Source: Pseudomonadota bacterium
GTDB lineage: Bacteria; Pseudomonadota; Alphaproteobacteria; Caulobacterales; Caulobacteraceae
Direction of reading: 5' to 3'
DNA length: 8,110 nucleotides
NCBI GenBank assembly: GCA_023445955.1
Contig: JAEXJH010000242.1
Location: 1-8,110, forward strand
The notes beneath the pieces were generated by a model, which ran no database searches, was not told the origin of the DNA, and saw nothing but the letters and a program-made list of their open reading frames with translations. Of the stretch, positions 6,646 to 8,110 are shown piece after piece. The position numbers and the translations under genes were made by a program. How positions within the stretch are numbered: position 1 is the stretch's first letter; every line of letters begins with the position of its first letter.

Positions 6646-7164
6646 TCAACGTAGCCGCCTCGTCAGGGTCTTTAAGGCGGAGCTTATGTGCTTTTCCACC
6701 GTACTGACGCTGATGCCCATGCGACGCGCGGTTTCCATGTGACTGTGCCCTTCCAGCTTATGCAGCTGAAAAGCTTGACGGGTCTTTTCCGGCAGGTCCT
6801 CGACCGCCTCGACCAGGGCCTTCAGCCGCTGGCGGCTGGCGACCACCTCGTCGGCGGCGGGTTCGTCGGCGATCTCCTGGCCGGCCACGACGGTGGTGTT
6901 GACGCTGCGCCAGTCGCTGTCGCGCGTCCCCGACCGCTTCTGGCTGCGCAGGCGGTCCAGCATCAGGTTCGAGCCGATCCGGTGCAGCAGGGCCGACGGA
7001 TTGTCGACCGGACCGATCGATTCCATGCCGCTGATCCGGAGATAGAGGTCCTGGACGAGGTCTTCAGCCTCGGCGCGGGAGTTCAGGCGCGCCGCGAAGA
7101 AGCGCACCAGATTGGCGCGCTTTTCCTCGTACAGGCCCAGCAGTGCGGCCTTGTCCGAGTCCAT
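6646..7164 (-). CDS. ECF RNA polymerase sigma factor, FecI type
   Basis: This 172-residue protein has the two-domain sigma-70 layout of ECF factors. Region 2 (about 8-76) contains AEAEDLVQDLYLRI and NPSALLHRIGSNLMLDRLRS, the core-binding and -10-recognising part. Region 4 (about 112-168) contains LPEKTRQAFQLHKLEGHSHM and the helix-turn-helix METARRMGISVSTVEKHISS, which reads the -35 element. A FecR gene and an STN receptor gene follow, so it belongs to the FecI-like iron-starvation/surface-signalling group. It should direct transcription of the receptor operon or other targets when released by FecR. The start is uncertain: ATG 7164 is chosen, but GTG 7185 and TTG 7194 are in frame and none has a strong ribosome binding site. 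The promoter of this gene is not clear; a dyad lies about 80 bp upstream. Confidence 0.92.
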   Translation of the reverse strand: MDSDKAALLGLYEEKRANLVRFFAARLNSRAEAEDLVQDLYLRISGMESIGPVDNPSALLHRIGSNLMLDRLRSQKRSGTRDSDWRSVNTTVVAGQEIADEPAADEVVASRQRLKALVEAVEDLPEKTRQAFQLHKLEGHSHMETARRMGISVSTVEKHISSALKTLTRRLR

Positions 7165-7244
7165 CACGCCCAATAGATCACCCACGTCCGCCAAAACGCC
7201 GCCCCTTCACGGCGCAGCACTATCCATCTTTTTGGCGGAAAGAC

Positions 7245-7265
7245 GATCGTTTGTTGCGAACGATC
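7245..7265. promoter_or_regulatory. Dyad upstream of the sigma-factor gene, candidate operator
   Basis: GATCGTT (7245-7251) and AACGATC (7259-7265) are perfect inverted repeats separated by 7 nt, about 80 bp upstream of ATG 7164. The symmetry and position suit a dimeric regulator site. It could also form an RNA hairpin in the leader. No known regulator is assigned. Confidence 0.35.
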
Positions 7266-7486
7266 CTCGGAAGGTTCGATGCGGCCATCCTGAGGTCGTA
7301 AAGCCTCGAAAATCCGCCTGCACGCGCAAATAGAGGCGGTTTTCATGGTTAAGCCTGACCGCGAGTAGCCCGGTATTCGCAGGCGCGCATGGCTGGACCT
7401 GGATTTATGTGGCGAAATGTCGCGGCGCGGGTTGCATCGGGCGGCGCCGTCTCTCGCGCGCGCCTGATCTTTACCAGGAGTGGGAG

Positions 7487-7526
7487 GCCGCCCTCCTCCG
7501 GTCGGGGGAAAGGGGAGGAGAGCGGC
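7487..7526. repeat. GC-rich imperfect palindrome, probable dispersed intergenic repeat
   Basis: GCCGCCCTCCTCC (7487-7499) and GGAGGAGAGCGGC (7514-7526) are inverted repeats matching at 12 of 13 positions around a 14-nt loop (GGTCGGGGGAAAGG). A second G-rich arm (GGGGGAGGGGCGGGCC, 7543-7558) could pair with the same left arm instead. Such elements are typical of scattered extragenic palindromes in GC-rich alphaproteobacteria. Only one copy is visible here, so the repeat status is inferred. Confidence 0.5.
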
Positions 7527-7779
7527 GCTTGAAGGCCCTGCTGGGGGAGGGGCGGGCCTTGTCTGTGAAGACCCGATCACCTTGCGCCTTCCGTCGTCGG
7601 AAAACTTGGACGGATCGATCGGCTTTTGCGCGGCCCGGTGGTGTTCTCGTCCTCATGCGGCCGGCGCGACCCTCGCTATTCCCAATGTAATCCATTGTAA
7701 AAACAGAGGCCTTGGCTCTGGGCGCCGCGGGGATCTTGCCGTCTAAGCTCCTGGGACGCGATCGGGGAGCGTAACCAAG

Positions 7780-7929
7780 ATGGAGCAGTCGAGCGTGATG
7801 CGGCGGCCGAACGACGGCCAGCAGGGCCGGAGTCGCCTTGCCGCGTTCGCGGTGGTCGTCGGGCTGGCGTCGCTGGCCTGGGCCGTGGTCATCCTGGCCT
7901 GGTTTGCCCTGAACGCCTGGCTCACGTGA
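7780..7929 (+). CDS. Small single-pass membrane protein, 49 residues, unknown function
   Basis: I do not recognise this protein. A polar N-terminus rich in Gln and Arg (MEQSSVMRRPNDGQQGRSR) leads into a hydrophobic helix at about residues 20-45, with tryptophans at 34, 41 and 47, ending NAWLT. The positive charges before the helix predict the N-terminus in the cytoplasm. Support for a real gene: GGGGAG (7764-7769) lies 10 nt before the ATG, and 46 of 49 codons end in G or C, as in the well-identified genes. An internal ATG at codon 7 is a possible alternative start. It lies 51 bp upstream of a lipoprotein gene on the same strand, so the two envelope-associated products may be co-transcribed. 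Confidence 0.65.
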   Translation: MEQSSVMRRPNDGQQGRSRLAAFAVVVGLASLAWAVVILAWFALNAWLT

Positions 7930-7949
7930 CCTGAAGCGCGGCTGGCGCT

Positions 7950-7973
7950 ATCGTCGGACGATCCTGTCGTCCG
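7950..7973. promoter_or_regulatory. Overlapping palindromes just before the lipoprotein gene
   Basis: ATCGTC-G-GACGAT (7950-7962) is a perfect 13-bp palindrome. Overlapping it, CGGACGA (7955-7961) and TCGTCCG (7967-7973) form a 7-bp stem with a 5-nt loop. The right arm ends at the G-run (7973-7977) that may serve as the ribosome binding site. It may be a protein-binding operator or an RNA hairpin affecting translation; the sequence alone does not decide. Confidence 0.35.
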
Positions 7974-7980
7974 GGGGCGA

Positions 7981-8110
7981 ATGACCATGCGCGCACGTGG
8001 CTTTCTGTTGGCCGGAGCCTGCCTGGCCTTGCTGTCGGCCTGCGCCTCGCCGCGCGCCGTGGGCCAGGGCGATGTGACCGGACTGAAGGGCATGGCCGCC
8101 TACGCCAGCG
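7981..8110 (+). CDS. Putative lipoprotein, 3' partial, unknown function
   Basis: Only the first 43 residues are in the window. A basic n-region (MTMRARG), a hydrophobic core and the lipobox LSAC (Cys21) followed by ASPRA form a type II lipoprotein signal peptide. The +2 residue after Cys is Ala, which favours outer-membrane sorting by general Lol rules. The mature part visible (GQGDVTGLKGMAAYAS) is too short to identify a family. The start is either ATG 7981 or ATG 7987; the G-run at 7973-7977 is better spaced (9 nt) for the second. The lipoprotein signal is present either way. It follows the 49-residue membrane protein gene on the same strand. Confidence 0.75.
   Translation, partial: MTMRARGFLLAGACLALLSACASPRAVGQGDVTGLKGMAAYAS

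Larger units (their letters stand above)
7195..7779. other. Long intergenic region without a convincing gene
   Basis: About 585 bp separate the divergent sigma-factor and small-membrane-protein genes. Open frames on both strands here lack the strong third-position G/C bias of the real genes, lack ribosome binding sites, and give low-complexity Pro/Arg/Ser products. Contents seen: a 7-bp dyad (7245-7265), a GC-rich palindrome in a G-rich stretch (7487-7558), a small TTCCG/CGGAA hairpin (7589-7602) and an AT-rich patch with CAATG/CATTG inverted repeats (7683-7697). CAGAG/CTCTG repeats (7704-7720) lie upstream of the next gene. Promoters for both flanking genes must lie here but no consensus was clear. 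Confidence 0.6.

Noticed and set aside
7164..7580. 138-codon minus-strand open frame upstream of the sigma gene
   Set aside because: Low third-position G/C, low-complexity N-terminal half that merely translates the GC-rich palindrome, and no ribosome binding site. The short C-terminal part is kept only as a low-interest observation.
7409..7690. 93-codon plus-strand open frame starting at GTG
   Set aside because: No recognisable family, Arg-rich composition and unlike codon bias; it runs through the palindrome.
7471..7695. 74-codon minus-strand open frame
   Set aside because: Ends in a Pro/Ser/Arg-rich translation of the intergenic palindrome, has mixed codon bias and no ribosome binding site.
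7743..8093. 116-codon minus-strand open frame
   Set aside because: Antisense to the small membrane protein and the lipoprotein, both of which have better start signals and sensible products.
1..8110. CRISPR array, tRNA or rRNA gene, insertion sequence or phage gene
   Set aside because: No regularly spaced repeats, no tRNA-like cloverleaf or rRNA stretch noticed, and no transposase, integrase or phage protein motifs in any frame read.

Overview
The window is GC-rich throughout. Its genes have a very strong G/C preference at third codon positions, which produces long meaningless open frames on the opposite strands. Gene content points to an alphaproteobacterium, most likely a Caulobacteraceae member such as Caulobacter or Phenylobacterium. 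The clues are a FecI/FecR/TonB-receptor cassette, a SelO protein of divergent type and an envelope-glycan gene pair. The taxonomic placement is inference.

Layout: (1) 1-1173, plus strand: the C-terminal four fifths of a SelO-family protein adenylyltransferase, cut by the window edge. (2) 1264-1389, plus strand: a 41-residue hydrophobic small protein with a good ribosome binding site and about 93% G/C at third positions. Its stop codon interlocks tail to tail with the next gene. (3) 3019-1386, minus strand: a two-gene operon of a family 2 glycosyltransferase followed by a polysaccharide deacetylase-like protein, probably acting on lipopolysaccharide core or another surface glycan. (4) 7164-3162, minus strand: an ECF sigma factor of FecI type, a FecR-type anti-sigma/sigma regulator and an STN-domain TonB-dependent receptor, in the standard cell-surface signalling order. 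A compact hairpin just past the receptor gene probably terminates this operon before the glycan pair. (5) 7165-7779: about 600 bp without a convincing gene. It holds a dyad upstream of the sigma gene, a GC-rich imperfect palindrome resembling a dispersed intergenic repeat, and an AT-rich patch. (6) 7780-7929, plus strand: a 49-residue single-pass membrane small protein. (7) From 7981, plus strand: the start of a lipoprotein, cut by the window end.

Working model: an unknown ligand binds the outer-membrane receptor. The receptor's periplasmic STN domain signals to FecR in the inner membrane, which controls the sigma factor, and the sigma factor in turn transcribes a target operon that normally includes the receptor. 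The ligand cannot be read from the sequence. Nothing here is a clearly new multi-gene system. The less ordinary items are the two small membrane-protein genes, the lack of a canonical start codon for the receptor, the SelO variant without a C-terminal cysteine, and several dyad elements in the intergenic DNA.
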